Positions 26,721 through 35,352 of a stretch of DNA of 64,000 nucleotides are shown one piece after another. The DNA lies in contig CALGIG010000045.1 of the NCBI GenBank assembly GCA_937915865.1, forward strand, positions 206,046 through 270,045, written 5' to 3'. The position numbers and the translations under genes are program-made. Below the pieces are notes generated by a model that saw only the letters and a list, made by a program, of their open reading frames with translations, was not told where the DNA came from and made no database searches. Source of the DNA: an uncultured Prolixibacteraceae bacterium (GTDB taxonomy: Bacteria; Bacteroidota; Bacteroidia; Bacteroidales; Prolixibacteraceae). Position 1 is the first letter of the stretch, and each line of letters starts with the position of its first letter.

Positions 26721-26867
26721 ATGTCTAACTCTAAAATGAAAACTATGGCAAAGAAGGGAAATGGACTAAAGGAGCCCAGTAAGAATCTCAAAGAGAAACG
26801 ACTTAAGAAAAGAACAAAAAAAGAACTTTTAAAAATGTCGAAGCGAAAAAAATTGCAGATGAACTGA
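26721..26867 (+). CDS. Small, highly basic peptide of unknown function
   Basis: A 48-codon frame from ATG 26721 to TGA at 26865. About 40% of its residues are lysine or arginine (KEKRLKKRTKKELL), and it has a possible internal start at MAKKGNG. It lies between paralogues 3 and 4 of the GreA/Rnk-like array on the same strand. It could be a nucleic-acid-binding peptide or simply an A-rich stretch; I do not recognise a family. Confidence 0.35.
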   Translation: MSNSKMKTMAKKGNGLKEPSKNLKEKRLKKRTKKELLKMSKRKKLQMN

Positions 26868-26977
26868 CCTTAAGCGCAAAATTTGCCAAAACATTGACCA
26901 TCCGCTGGCTGACTTAAATCTCCTGTCATGCCAGCGGTTTGGTTAAGCAAATATCAAACATTCAAAAATCAGTGAAA

Positions 26978-27403
26978 ATGATTATTTCAACTTTAGATTC
27001 CGAGTTGCTGATGAAATGCATTCATGCGGTTGAAGGTCGGCATACAACAAGGTTTGATGAAATACAGGTTTTAAAAAGGAAAATTTCATCAGCATATAAG
27101 GTGAAGCCTCAGGATGTGCCGCGAAATATTGTTACAATGAATTCTTTTGTTGAGTTACTGCGGAGCAGTACGGAAACATCATTTACCATAAAACTTGTAT
27201 TTCCTGGATTTGAAAATATAAAGGAAAACAGGATTTCAATTTTTTCTGCCTTGGGGGCAGCCATCTTTTCTGAGAAAGTTGGAGACGAAGTAGTATATCA
27301 GACCTGGAAAAATGAGAACCATATCAGGATTACCGATGTAATTTTTCAACCAGAAGCAAATGGCAATTACTATATCGATAAACATGATTATGGATATTTC
27401 TGA
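26978..27403 (+). CDS. GreA/GreB-Rnk-like protein, paralogue 4
   Basis: 141 residues from ATG 26978 (a TTG-initiated extension of 13 codons is possible). Family segments are VPRNIVTMNSFVELL, TIKLVFPGFENI, ISIFSALGAAIFSEKVGDEVVY and the closing VIFQPEANG. The acidic tip residues of the GreA coiled coil are not identifiable. It ends the array and is followed by two inverted repeats. Confidence 0.8.
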   Translation: MIISTLDSELLMKCIHAVEGRHTTRFDEIQVLKRKISSAYKVKPQDVPRNIVTMNSFVELLRSSTETSFTIKLVFPGFENIKENRISIFSALGAAIFSEKVGDEVVYQTWKNENHIRITDVIFQPEANGNYYIDKHDYGYF

Positions 27404-27426
27404 TTGATTTATTCACAGGGTTTCTC

Positions 27427-27477
27427 TTGTGAAAGACTTTTCACAATATTACATTGTTAGCTAATTTGGCTAACAAT
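27427..27477. repeat. Two adjacent inverted repeats after the GreA/Rnk-like array
   Basis: 27427-27446 reads TTGTGAAA-GACT-TTTCACAA (8-bp arms), and 27453-27477 has 9-bp arms ATTGTTAGC/GCTAACAAT around a 7-nt loop. They lie between the last GreA/Rnk-like gene and a small unknown gene. The first resembles a CRP/FNR-type site but its inner spacing is 8 rather than 6. The second could be a terminator or operator. Neither has a T-run. Confidence 0.5.
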
Positions 27478-27530
27478 ATCCTTGTGGTTTCAATGATCAA
27501 ATAATGGACTAAACAAAACTAAATTACTCC

Positions 27531-27842
27531 ATGATGAAATGCCAAATAGAAAGCATAAAAGATACAATAGCCAAAGAATATGGTTTTAGTAGCTGGGATC
27601 AGTATTTCGAATATTTTATTACAACAAAGCCAGGTAGAAAGGTTTTACGAAACGGCATCCGAAAAGTACTTTGGGAAGTTCTTCTTTTGTCGAATGATTT
27701 ATTATCATGCCCAAAATGTATTTTAAAGAATTATGAATCGAAAGAATTGGATATTAAGGCAGGAGGAAAATGTTACAACCTTCACCGTGAATTGCACAAA
27801 CTAAATAAAAACACCAAACAGCTCAAAAATTATTCTCTTTAA
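27531..27842 (+). CDS. Hypothetical protein, 103 residues
   Basis: No family recognised. The protein is basic, soluble, with a CPKC motif near residue 60 (SCPKCILKNY) and a further cysteine (GGKCYNL), which could bind a metal. The codon use is like the neighbouring genes and the frame is intact; the start could be either of two successive ATG codons. It is preceded by the inverted repeats 27427-27477, which may regulate it. Confidence 0.5.
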   Translation: MMKCQIESIKDTIAKEYGFSSWDQYFEYFITTKPGRKVLRNGIRKVLWEVLLLSNDLLSCPKCILKNYESKELDIKAGGKCYNLHRELHKLNKNTKQLKNYSL

Positions 27843-28053
27843 AATTTACTTCGAGATGTCTTAGTACAAAAAAGAGTAAATACAGATTACTTTCCATTAT
27901 ATAACGGAAGTGTTCAGTTCACTGGGAAACCATTCTATTACAGCATAATATTGACTATCCCAACTTATTCAAAATAAGTGACTATTATTTTGTTTCACTT
28001 TGAGGCTTGTCGGCTTTCGTTCATTTTGGGATGATCGAATTGAGCTTAGTCAA

Positions 28054-28257
28054 TTAGAAGTTAAATATATCTTCTCTATCTTCTATTTCGGAAAGCATAC
28101 ATGGTGAAGAAAAATAAGGACGCGCCGGTTCCCGATAGGTTTTGACGGCTATTTTCATTTTTAAAACCTCTTCTGTCGATAATTCATTCTTATCATCTTC
28201 ACTCGTTACCTTTTCTGTCTGTCCTGTCTCAGCAATTTTATTTTTTTTGTTATTCAT
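28054..28257 (-). CDS. Small hypothetical protein downstream of cydB
   Basis: 67 residues, acidic, with a polar N-terminal half (KKNKIAETGQTEKVTSEDDK) and a C-terminus ARPYFSSPCMLSEIEDREDIF. It begins 40 bases downstream of the cydB stop and on the same strand, so it may be part of the cydAB transcript. It is not hydrophobic and so is not a CydX-type subunit. No family recognised. Confidence 0.4.
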   Translation of the reverse strand: MNNKKNKIAETGQTEKVTSEDDKNELSTEEVLKMKIAVKTYREPARPYFSSPCMLSEIEDREDIFNF

Positions 28258-28297
28258 AAGCCAAACTTTTTAATTTGTTATTTTGAAGAAACTGCGA

Positions 28298-29302
28298 TTA
28301 TTGCTGTTTATCCTGCCTGAACTTGAACACCTTAAACAAATAAGCAAAGGCAGGAAATATCAATAAGATACCGGCAATTAATGCGTAAACAAGTAAAGTC
28401 ATCGTTCTTTCCGGGGCCTGGCTGTTCCAGATCGTCAAATGCGATCCATCGGCTAAATAAACCATGACTGGAAACTGGATAGCAAACCAACCGGTTAAAA
28501 TACAGGCTGTTTGTAGTCCTGCCAAAAATCTGCTTAGTAATATGTTCTGTCGTTTTATTTGTTGCCACAAAAAGGGAATGACTGCCGTAGCAATGACTAC
28601 GCAGGTAATTGCAACAGGAGAATGGATAAAGCGGCTAAAGAAATTAAGTTCGTGTAATTCAGACGCCATGAAGACCCCCAATCCGGAAGCTATGAGCAGC
28701 ACAAAGAGAATGCGTGCTGTTTTCGCAAAGGTCAGGTAAGATTGTTTATCATTGGATTCCCCCAAAAGATAGATTGCTGCGAGCCATGCGAATAGAAGTG
28801 TCAGAAAAATACCGGTTGTAAACGCGAAAAGATTGCACCAGGGCTGAACAAATGAATTATAAAAAGTCCCTTCGACGTGAGGCGGAATTCTTCCCATCAT
28901 GATCGCTCCGAGCGTAACGCCCAGGAAAAAAGGAGTTAACAAACTTGATATCCGGAAGAACTGCGTGTAATACTTATGGGTTTTGTCATTAGCCGTATCG
29001 TAATACCGGAATGTAAAAGCAGTACCCCGAAAAATAATGCCCACTAAAACAATAAGAACCGGGATGTGCAGATAGGTTGTAAGTGTCGCGAATACCCTAG
29101 GAAATCCATTAAAAATAATTACAACAGCCAAAATAAGCCACACATGGTTTGCTTCCCATACCGGTGCTATTGCTTTCGAAATAGTGTCCATTCCTCTCCT
29201 GCCTGAAACCAGTTCAACAATTCCGGCACCAAAATCAGCGCCACCCAGCAAGACGTATAACAGGATTGCTACTGCTAAAACAAAAACGATAAATTCAGTC
29301 AT
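28298..29302 (-). CDS. cydB: Cytochrome bd ubiquinol/menaquinol oxidase subunit II
   Basis: 334 residues with about eight to nine membrane helices. The N-terminal LGGADFGAGIVEL and WEANHVWLILAVVIIFNGFP (about residues 49-68) are diagnostic for CydB. It pairs with CydA to form the high-affinity quinol oxidase of the cytoplasmic membrane, which tolerates NO much better than heme-copper oxidases. It overlaps cydA by 8 bases. Transcription probably begins before metE, at the operator 33079-33106, or at a promoter just before cydA that I could not identify. Confidence 0.95.
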   Translation of the reverse strand: MTEFIVFVLAVAILLYVLLGGADFGAGIVELVSGRRGMDTISKAIAPVWEANHVWLILAVVIIFNGFPRVFATLTTYLHIPVLIVLVGIIFRGTAFTFRYYDTANDKTHKYYTQFFRISSLLTPFFLGVTLGAIMMGRIPPHVEGTFYNSFVQPWCNLFAFTTGIFLTLLFAWLAAIYLLGESNDKQSYLTFAKTARILFVLLIASGLGVFMASELHELNFFSRFIHSPVAITCVVIATAVIPFLWQQIKRQNILLSRFLAGLQTACILTGWFAIQFPVMVYLADGSHLTIWNSQAPERTMTLLVYALIAGILLIFPAFAYLFKVFKFRQDKQQ

Positions 29303-30620
29303 GAGTGATTAGATTTTGAGTATTTGAATGAACAGCCAGTATCTGACGCCGCATCAGCCATACAACCAGAAACGTCAGCAGAAGATAGACAAGTGTGATC
29401 AGGTAAAACGGATATTGAACGCCTGGCATTGGAGTTACCGCATCTTTCGTTTTCATGATACCATAAATGATCCAGGGTTGCCGACCTACTTCAGTTACAA
29501 TCCAGCCTGCTTCAACAGCAATAAAGCCAACCGGAGTAAGCCAGACAAGCAACTTTAGCCACCATATTTTATCCAGATTTTCCTTCCATTTAAATTTGAA
29601 AATCAGGAATAAAATACCCGCGCCCATCATCAGCATTCCCATAAAAACCATGATTTGAAAAGCAAAATGCACAATGGCAACCGGAGGCCAGTCTTCCTTG
29701 CTTGTTTTGTCCAGCCCTTCCACTTCGGCGTTTGGATCTCCATGAGCCAAAAAGCTCAGTAAGTGTGGAATGTGAATCCCGTATTTAACTTCCTCTTTCT
29801 CTTCATCAGGAATACCGCCAATAACCAACGCTGCAGGTTCTGAAGTTTTGAACAGGGATTCCATGGCAGCTAACTTCGCCGGCTGAAGTTTAGCCACATT
29901 TTTGGCTGAGATATCCCCACTCAGGGGCTGCAGAATGGCGGCAACCGCTCCAAATAAAAGGGCAATATGTATTGCACCCCGGTGAAACTCATTTTCTTTG
30001 TGACGAAGCAGCATAAAGGCATGCACACCGGCCACTGCAAAGCTGGTTGATGCAAAGGCAGCAATGGTCATGTGTAAAGCTTCCTGAAACCAGGCCCGGT
30101 TGAACATCGCTTTAACCGGATCGATGTTGATCGCCTGACCGTTGACCCAATCAAATCCTGACGGGCTATTCATCCAGGCATTGGCAGCTACAACAAAAAT
30201 ACCCGACACCACTCCGGCAATTCCGACCAGAAGACCGGAAAACAGATGAATCCGGTTACTCACCCGATTTCTTCCGTAGAGGAATACACCTAAAGCAATA
30301 GCCTCAAGAAAAAAAGCCGTTCCTTCCCAGCTAAAAGGCATACCAATGATAGCCCCGGCATGCTCCATGAATTTTGGCCAAAGCAAACCCAGTTCGAACG
30401 ACAAAACGGTACCCGACACTGCACCTACAGCAAAGAAAATAGCAACACCCCGGGCCCACGCTTTCGACAGCTCCAGATAAACTTTACGACCTGTTTTTAT
30501 CCATTTCAGCTCGGCAACAAACATCAACCAGGGCATGGTCATACCGATACAGGCAAATACAATATGAAAGACAAAAGAAACCGTCATTTGTAGCCTTGCG
30601 GCAAGAAAGTCATCCATCAT
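29295..30620 (-). CDS. cydA: Cytochrome bd oxidase subunit I
   Basis: 441 residues, the short Q-loop type. ARLQMTVSFVFHIVFACIGM (about residues 8-27) contains the conserved histidine for heme b595, EGTAFFLEAIALGVFLYGRNR (about 99-119) has the conserved acidic residues, and ETEVGRQPWIIYGIMKT-like sequence near residue 380 is the CydA signature GRQPW. It oxidises menaquinol and reduces O2 without proton pumping. Two successive ATG codons are possible starts. The gene follows metE by 92 bases on the same strand. Confidence 0.95.
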   Translation of the reverse strand: MMDDFLAARLQMTVSFVFHIVFACIGMTMPWLMFVAELKWIKTGRKVYLELSKAWARGVAIFFAVGAVSGTVLSFELGLLWPKFMEHAGAIIGMPFSWEGTAFFLEAIALGVFLYGRNRVSNRIHLFSGLLVGIAGVVSGIFVVAANAWMNSPSGFDWVNGQAINIDPVKAMFNRAWFQEALHMTIAAFASTSFAVAGVHAFMLLRHKENEFHRGAIHIALLFGAVAAILQPLSGDISAKNVAKLQPAKLAAMESLFKTSEPAALVIGGIPDEEKEEVKYGIHIPHLLSFLAHGDPNAEVEGLDKTSKEDWPPVAIVHFAFQIMVFMGMLMMGAGILFLIFKFKWKENLDKIWWLKLLVWLTPVGFIAVEAGWIVTEVGRQPWIIYGIMKTKDAVTPMPGVQYPFYLITLVYLLLTFLVVWLMRRQILAVHSNTQNLITHD

Positions 30621-30712
30621 TTATCAGTTTTTTCGTATATGGAAAATTTGTAATTACATCTGGCTGATTCAAATTCGTTGCCAGATTCCGAAATGTAGAT
30701 TTGAGAAGAATG

Positions 30713-33025
30713 CTAAATCGGCAAACTCTCCCTGACGGTTTTGGCAGCCTCTACCATTTTTACCAATGCTTCTTTCGTTTCTTCCCATTTTCGGGTCTTC
30801 AGACCACAATCCGGATTGACCCAAATATTTTTAGTTGGAATAACGGCAGCCGCCTTTTTTAGCAAATCAGTCATCTCGGTATCGGTAGGAACACGCGGAG
30901 AATGAATATCATAAACACCCGGACCAATATCATTTGGGTATTTATATTCCCCAAAAACATCCAGCAGTTCCATTTGCGACCTGGAGCATTCTATCGTAAT
31001 CACATCGGCATCCAAAGCAGTGATGCTATCAATGATATCATTAAACTCGGAATAACACATGTGCGTATGGATTTGGGTCTCGTCTTTCACTCCCGCATAA
31101 GAAAGCCGGAATGCATTTACTGCCCAATCGAGATACGTCTTCCAATCGCTTTTTCGAAGCGGCAATCCTTCCCTGAGAGCTGGTTCGTCAATTTGAATGA
31201 TATGGATATGAGCTTTTTCCAAATCAAGAACTTCATCCCTTATGGCCAGTGCAATCTGATCGCAAGTGGCAGAAAGAGACTGATCATCCCTGACAAACGA
31301 CCATTTCAAGATAGTAACCGGTCCGGTCAACATTCCTTTAACGGGCTTCGAAGTAAGCGATTGTGCGTATGTAATCCAGTTAATGGTCATTGGGTTTGGG
31401 CGCTGAACATCACCAAAAATAATGGGAGGTTTTACGCAACGTGATCCATAACTCTGAACCCAGCCATTTGTGCTGAATACAAAACCATCCAACATCTCTC
31501 CAAAATATTCGACCATATCGTTTCGCTCAAATTCACCGTGGACCAAGACATCAAGGCCAACTTCTTCCTGCCAGCGAACGGCTTTTCCAATTTCACCCTG
31601 AACAAGCCGATCATATTCATTTTTTGAAAGTTCATTTCGCTTCAGTTTTGCCCGCCAAGTTCTTACATCCGCAGTCTGCGGAAATGAACCAATTGTTGTG
31701 GTTGGAAAAGATGGCAGTTCCAGCCGCTTGTGTTGTTCTTTTTTCCGAAGTGGAAAGGGCGATCTTTTCATTTCTTTAAATTGTTCTACGAAGTCAATAC
31801 GCTCTTTAACCAGGTCATTGTGAATCAAACCGGATGTTCTTCTGCTTCGAATAGCTTCCTGGTTCTCTTTAAATAGTTGTATTGATTCAATACTTTCTTT
31901 TTGCATAGACAATTGCTTTAAAGCCACGACCTCTTCAAGTTTTTGCTTCGCAAAAGAAAGCCATTGTTTAATTTCAGACGATAAGACTTCCTCGTTGGTT
32001 TCCAATTCCAGATCACAGGGAACGTGCAGCAAAGAACAGGATGGAGCTATCATCACCCGCTCTTCTCCAATTTTTTCAATGGCTTTCGCAATAAACTTTA
32101 ACGAATTCGCAAAATCATTCTTCCAGATATTTCGGCCGTCCACAAGCCCAAGTGATAATTTCTTTTCGCCGGCAACCAGTTTCATCATGATCTCAAGTTG
32201 TGCCGGATCTCTCACCAGATCAAGATGAATGGCATCCACTGGCAAGCCGGCAACCAACTCCACATTATCAAACAGTCCTCCAAAATAAATTGACAATAAG
32301 AATTTGACCGATGGAAAATTCTTCCTGATTCGGGAATACGCAACTTTGAAGGCTCTTTTTTGTTCCGTCGTTAAATCCAACGCCAAAAAAGGTTCATCAA
32401 ACTGAATCCATTCCACGCCATTATCCACAAGTAGTGAAATCATTTCGAAATAAGCCTCAAGAAGGTTCACCAATAAATCAATCCGGTTGAAGCCTTCCTC
32501 CTTCTCTTTGCCAAGCAATAGAAAGGAAACAGGTCCCAGAATAACAGGTTTGGTAATTATACCCAATCTTTTTGCTTCCTGAAATTCATCAATCAATTTA
32601 AAATCTGAAAGCCAGAACTTTTGATTATTGTGGAATTCAGGTACAATATAATGATAGTTTGTATCAAACCATTTGGTCATTTCCATGGCCGTAATATCAG
32701 TTACCCCATCCTGGTAACCTCTCGCCATTGCAAAGTAAAGATCCAGTTTCGATTTTGCAGAATTTTGGGGAAGTTGTGCGTAACGATCCGGAATTGCGCT
32801 GATCGCAAACGCCAAATCCAAAACATGATCATAAAGTGAAAAATCATTGGACGGAATCATATCAATGCCCAGATTTTTTTGAGTCAGCCAATTCTCCTGC
32901 TTAATTGTCGAACTAATCTGCATGAGCTCTTTATAACTGATTCTCCCCGACCAATATCCCTCAACCGCTTTTTTGAGCTCCCGGTTATTCCCAATCCGCG
33001 GATACCCTAAATTGTGTGTTATCAT
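30713..33025 (-). CDS. metE: Cobalamin-independent methionine synthase
   Basis: 770 residues, the full double-barrel MetE. Opening TNLGYPRIGNNRELKKA-type sequence is diagnostic, and the zinc site of the C-terminal barrel is visible as HTHMCYSEFNDI (His and Cys ligands) with the later Cys in NPDCGLKTRKW. It transfers methyl from polyglutamyl methyl-folate to homocysteine. No cobalamin or SAM riboswitch was recognised in the 123-base leader; instead the operator 33079-33106 covers its promoter. Because NO inactivates cobalamin enzymes, MetE under NO control would bypass MetH; this is inference from location and operator. Confidence 0.96.
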   Translation of the reverse strand: MITHNLGYPRIGNNRELKKAVEGYWSGRISYKELMQISSTIKQENWLTQKNLGIDMIPSNDFSLYDHVLDLAFAISAIPDRYAQLPQNSAKSKLDLYFAMARGYQDGVTDITAMEMTKWFDTNYHYIVPEFHNNQKFWLSDFKLIDEFQEAKRLGIITKPVILGPVSFLLLGKEKEEGFNRIDLLVNLLEAYFEMISLLVDNGVEWIQFDEPFLALDLTTEQKRAFKVAYSRIRKNFPSVKFLLSIYFGGLFDNVELVAGLPVDAIHLDLVRDPAQLEIMMKLVAGEKKLSLGLVDGRNIWKNDFANSLKFIAKAIEKIGEERVMIAPSCSLLHVPCDLELETNEEVLSSEIKQWLSFAKQKLEEVVALKQLSMQKESIESIQLFKENQEAIRSRRTSGLIHNDLVKERIDFVEQFKEMKRSPFPLRKKEQHKRLELPSFPTTTIGSFPQTADVRTWRAKLKRNELSKNEYDRLVQGEIGKAVRWQEEVGLDVLVHGEFERNDMVEYFGEMLDGFVFSTNGWVQSYGSRCVKPPIIFGDVQRPNPMTINWITYAQSLTSKPVKGMLTGPVTILKWSFVRDDQSLSATCDQIALAIRDEVLDLEKAHIHIIQIDEPALREGLPLRKSDWKTYLDWAVNAFRLSYAGVKDETQIHTHMCYSEFNDIIDSITALDADVITIECSRSQMELLDVFGEYKYPNDIGPGVYDIHSPRVPTDTEMTDLLKKAAAVIPTKNIWVNPDCGLKTRKWEETKEALVKMVEAAKTVRESLPI

Positions 33026-33061
33026 TTTTTACATGTATTAATTAACATTTCAATCATTTCA

Positions 33062-33123
33062 CAAACCTAATGAAAAAATATAAAAAGACCTGCATGTCTT
33101 TTTATAAATTATTTATATCTTTA
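33062..33123. promoter_or_regulatory. Divergent metE / ric1 promoters around a shared operator
   Basis: The operator ATAAAAAGAC-N6-GTCTTTTTAT spans 33079-33106 with 11-bp arms. To the right TATCTTTA (33116-33123) approximates the -7 consensus; to the left, on the minus strand, TAGGTTTG (33069 down to 33062) matches it exactly. Both -7 elements lie 20 nt from the G of the nearest GTC half-site, so one bound dimer would cover the -33 region of both promoters. Divergent genes here make a terminator unlikely. Confidence 0.75.
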
Positions 33124-33148
33124 CAAAAGAATTTTAAAGACCATTGCC

Positions 33149-33874
33149 ATGAAAATATCACAGAATACCTCAGTAGGAGAATTGGTAAAGTTAAATTTCA
33201 AAACTGCTTCCATCTTTCAGGATAATAACATTGACTTTTGTTGTGGCGGAGACAAAACCATTTCAGAAGCTTGTGAGAAAACCGGATTAGATCCTGAAAG
33301 ACTGATAGGCCAGCTGGAATTAATTGCAGAACAGAACGATGCAGACTCACAATATATCAATGGGTTGAGCCTTGAAGAGCTTAGCAAGTATATCGTTAAA
33401 AGGCATCATAATTATGTGCGGGAAAGTATTCCTTCGCTTCAGAAGAATCTTGAAAAAATCTGTCAGGTACATGGAGATCATCACCCTGAACTGTTTGAAA
33501 TAAACAGCCTATTTATAGAATCTTCAGGCGACTTAACTATGCACATGCAAAAGGAGGAACTTATGCTCTTCCCATTTATCCGGAGGCTGGAGCTATCATC
33601 GAAGAATGGGGCACCTTTACCCAATAGTCCTTTTGGTTCGGTTTCCAACCCGATCTCGATGATGTTGGCAGAACATCAGCAGGAAGGCGATCGTTTTGAG
33701 CAGATTTCAAAACTCTCAGGGAATTACACCATTCCTGAAGATGCCTGTACTACTTATGAAATTACCCTTAGGCAACTTCAGGATTTCGAGAACGATTTAC
33801 ACAGGCATATTCATTTGGAAAACAACATTTTGTTTCCAAAAGCCATTGAACTCGAAAAACAAATTTCAATATGA
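33149..33874 (+). CDS. ric: Iron-sulfur cluster repair di-iron protein Ric/YtfE (DUF542 plus hemerythrin), copy 1
   Basis: 241 residues. The N-terminal DUF542 domain ends with NIDFCCGGDKT (Cys31-Cys32), the conserved CCGG of Ric/ScdA/YtfE. The hemerythrin-like domain follows, with di-iron ligands in KRHHNYV (about residue 89), HGDHHPELFEI, MHMQKEELMLFP, MLAEHQQEGD and HIHLENNILFP. It repairs Fe-S centres damaged by NO or peroxide. It heads an apparent operon with a cupin (4-base overlap), an Rrf2 regulator, a racemase, a PLP enzyme and a flavin reductase. Confidence 0.95.
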   Translation: MKISQNTSVGELVKLNFKTASIFQDNNIDFCCGGDKTISEACEKTGLDPERLIGQLELIAEQNDADSQYINGLSLEELSKYIVKRHHNYVRESIPSLQKNLEKICQVHGDHHPELFEINSLFIESSGDLTMHMQKEELMLFPFIRRLELSSKNGAPLPNSPFGSVSNPISMMLAEHQQEGDRFEQISKLSGNYTIPEDACTTYEITLRQLQDFENDLHRHIHLENNILFPKAIELEKQISI

Positions 33875-34167
33875 ACACACAAAATATACCTCAATTAGCT
33901 ACGCTTAAATCCGGAGAATCATTGAAGGTTTATCAGGTAACCGGCCATGCGGGCATGAAAATGCCCTTACATTACAGCACTAAAGAAGCTGTGGTAATCG
34001 TGCAGGAAGGCTATGCGCAACTCAAAATCGACGAAATAAAACATATACTTCAAGAAGGAAGTTCGTTTATCATTCCAGCCCATCAAAACCATACCCTTTC
34101 TGTAAAGGCAAAATTTAAAGCGTTGATAATTATGTCACTGGATTCAAACATTGAATTTGTACAATAA
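33871..34167 (+). CDS. Small cupin-domain protein
   Basis: 98 residues, single cupin fold: HYSTKEAVVIVQEGYAQLKID (about residues 31-51) and IIPAHQNHTL (about 71-80) carry the histidines and glutamate of the metal-binding motifs. Substrate unknown. It overlaps the ric stop by four bases (ATGA), so the two are translationally coupled, suggesting a shared stress role. Confidence 0.85.
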   Translation: MNTQNIPQLATLKSGESLKVYQVTGHAGMKMPLHYSTKEAVVIVQEGYAQLKIDEIKHILQEGSSFIIPAHQNHTLSVKAKFKALIIMSLDSNIEFVQ

Positions 34168-34198
34168 CCTTCGGTTAGAAATCTAAAATGTAGCTGCC

Positions 34199-34633
34199 AT
34201 GCTTGGAAAAACAACTGAATATGCAATAAGGGCCTTAGTTTATATCCATATACAAAACATGGAAGGGGAAAGGCCTGGATTTAAGGAAATTGCTAAAATG
34301 ATTGATTCGCCGGAGCAATTTACAGGAAAAGTTTTGCAAAACTTAACCCGTGCCAATATTGTGTCTTCGATGAAAGGTCGTGGGGGTGGTTTTTTCTTTA
34401 ATGAACCAACAAACCCGATAACCTTATTTAAAGTGATTGAAGCAATAGAAGGCAAAGAATATTTTTTAAAATGTGGTTTCGGGTTAAAGCGCTGTGATAC
34501 CGACAATCCCTGTCCGTTGCACGATGATTATGCACCGGTAAGAGATTCATTTTTTAAAATGGTTAATGAAAAGACCATACAGTCTCTGGCTAATAAAATT
34601 AACAAACACGAGGCCACCTTAAACAGATTATAA
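34199..34633 (+). CDS. Rrf2 family transcriptional regulator, ric1-linked
   Basis: 144 residues. Winged helix opening LGKTTEYAIRALVYI, recognition area around SPEQFTGKVLQNL, wing KGRGGGFFF (about residues 59-67), and three cysteines at 92, 99 and 105 in CGFGLKRCDTDNPCPLH. The arrangement matches the Fe-S ligands of NsrR/IscR-like sensors. It is a close paralogue of the Rrf2 protein at 43944-44354, with identical cysteine spacing, and both are linked to a ric gene whose promoter holds the GAC-N6-GTC operator. It is the best candidate for the binder of that operator. Confidence 0.9.
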   Translation: MLGKTTEYAIRALVYIHIQNMEGERPGFKEIAKMIDSPEQFTGKVLQNLTRANIVSSMKGRGGGFFFNEPTNPITLFKVIEAIEGKEYFLKCGFGLKRCDTDNPCPLHDDYAPVRDSFFKMVNEKTIQSLANKINKHEATLNRL

Positions 34634-34646
34634 ATAGGATTAATAG

Positions 34647-35348
34647 ATGAAACGTATCGGAATTATTGGAGGATTAGGACCTGAAGCAACAATTGATTAT
34701 TACAACGAAATAATCAATGCCTTTAAAAATGAAAAAGGAGATCTGGATTATCCGGAAATTATCATTTACAGTGTCAACATGGCATATTTCATCGGGTTGA
34801 TGAGAGAAAAAAAATATGAACAGGCCACTGCGTATATTTCTGAAAAGATCGAAAGTTTGAAACAAGCCGGCGCAGATTTTGCTGCCCTCAGTGCGAATAC
34901 GCCACACCAGCTATTTGACGAATTGAAAGAAAGATCAGGAATACCATTGATCAGTATTGTGGAAGAAACCTGCAACGAAGCGAAAAGTAAAGGACTCAAA
35001 AAGGCCGGACTGTTCGGAACTGATCTGACCATGCGAGCATCCTTTTTCCCGGATGTCTTCAGAAAACAAAACATTCAAGTCGTCACTCCTGACGAAGAAG
35101 ATCGGAAACTAATCAACTACAAGCTATTCAGCGAGGTTGAACTGGGAATTTTCAAAGATGAAACACGGGAATTGCTGATTGGAATTATAAAGAAAATGGT
35201 CATAAAACAACAAATCGACTCATTGATTTTGGGGTGTACAGAACTCCCGCTAATTCTGACGGCGGAAACTTATGCCGGCATTCCCATTTTAAACACAACC
35301 AAAATCCACGTCGAATCGATTGCGAAGTATTGTCGCGAAAATTCATAA
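34647..35348 (+). CDS. Aspartate/glutamate racemase family protein
   Basis: 233 residues with the family opening RIGIIGGLGPEATIDYYNEI. The first catalytic position reads SANTPHQLFDEL (about residues 81-92), with threonine where canonical enzymes have cysteine, and the second is LGCTELPLIL (cysteine kept, about residue 194). The Thr/Cys pair is known from the YgeA-like broad-spectrum racemase group. Product identity is unknown. It lies 13 bases after the Rrf2 gene and 4 bases before the PLP enzyme. Confidence 0.85.
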   Translation: MKRIGIIGGLGPEATIDYYNEIINAFKNEKGDLDYPEIIIYSVNMAYFIGLMREKKYEQATAYISEKIESLKQAGADFAALSANTPHQLFDELKERSGIPLISIVEETCNEAKSKGLKKAGLFGTDLTMRASFFPDVFRKQNIQVVTPDEEDRKLINYKLFSEVELGIFKDETRELLIGIIKKMVIKQQIDSLILGCTELPLILTAETYAGIPILNTTKIHVESIAKYCRENS

Positions 35349-35352
35349 CTCA

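Noticed and set aside
27427..27446. CRP/FNR or HcpR binding site
   Set aside because: The TGTGA...TCACA halves are separated by 8 rather than 6 bases; kept only as an inverted repeat.
28054..28257. RiPP precursor or CydX-type subunit
   Set aside because: No modification enzymes are nearby and the peptide is not hydrophobic; left as hypothetical.
33026..33148. Cobalamin or SAM riboswitch before metE
   Set aside because: The leader is short, AT-rich and contains only the operator and promoters; no conserved riboswitch elements seen.
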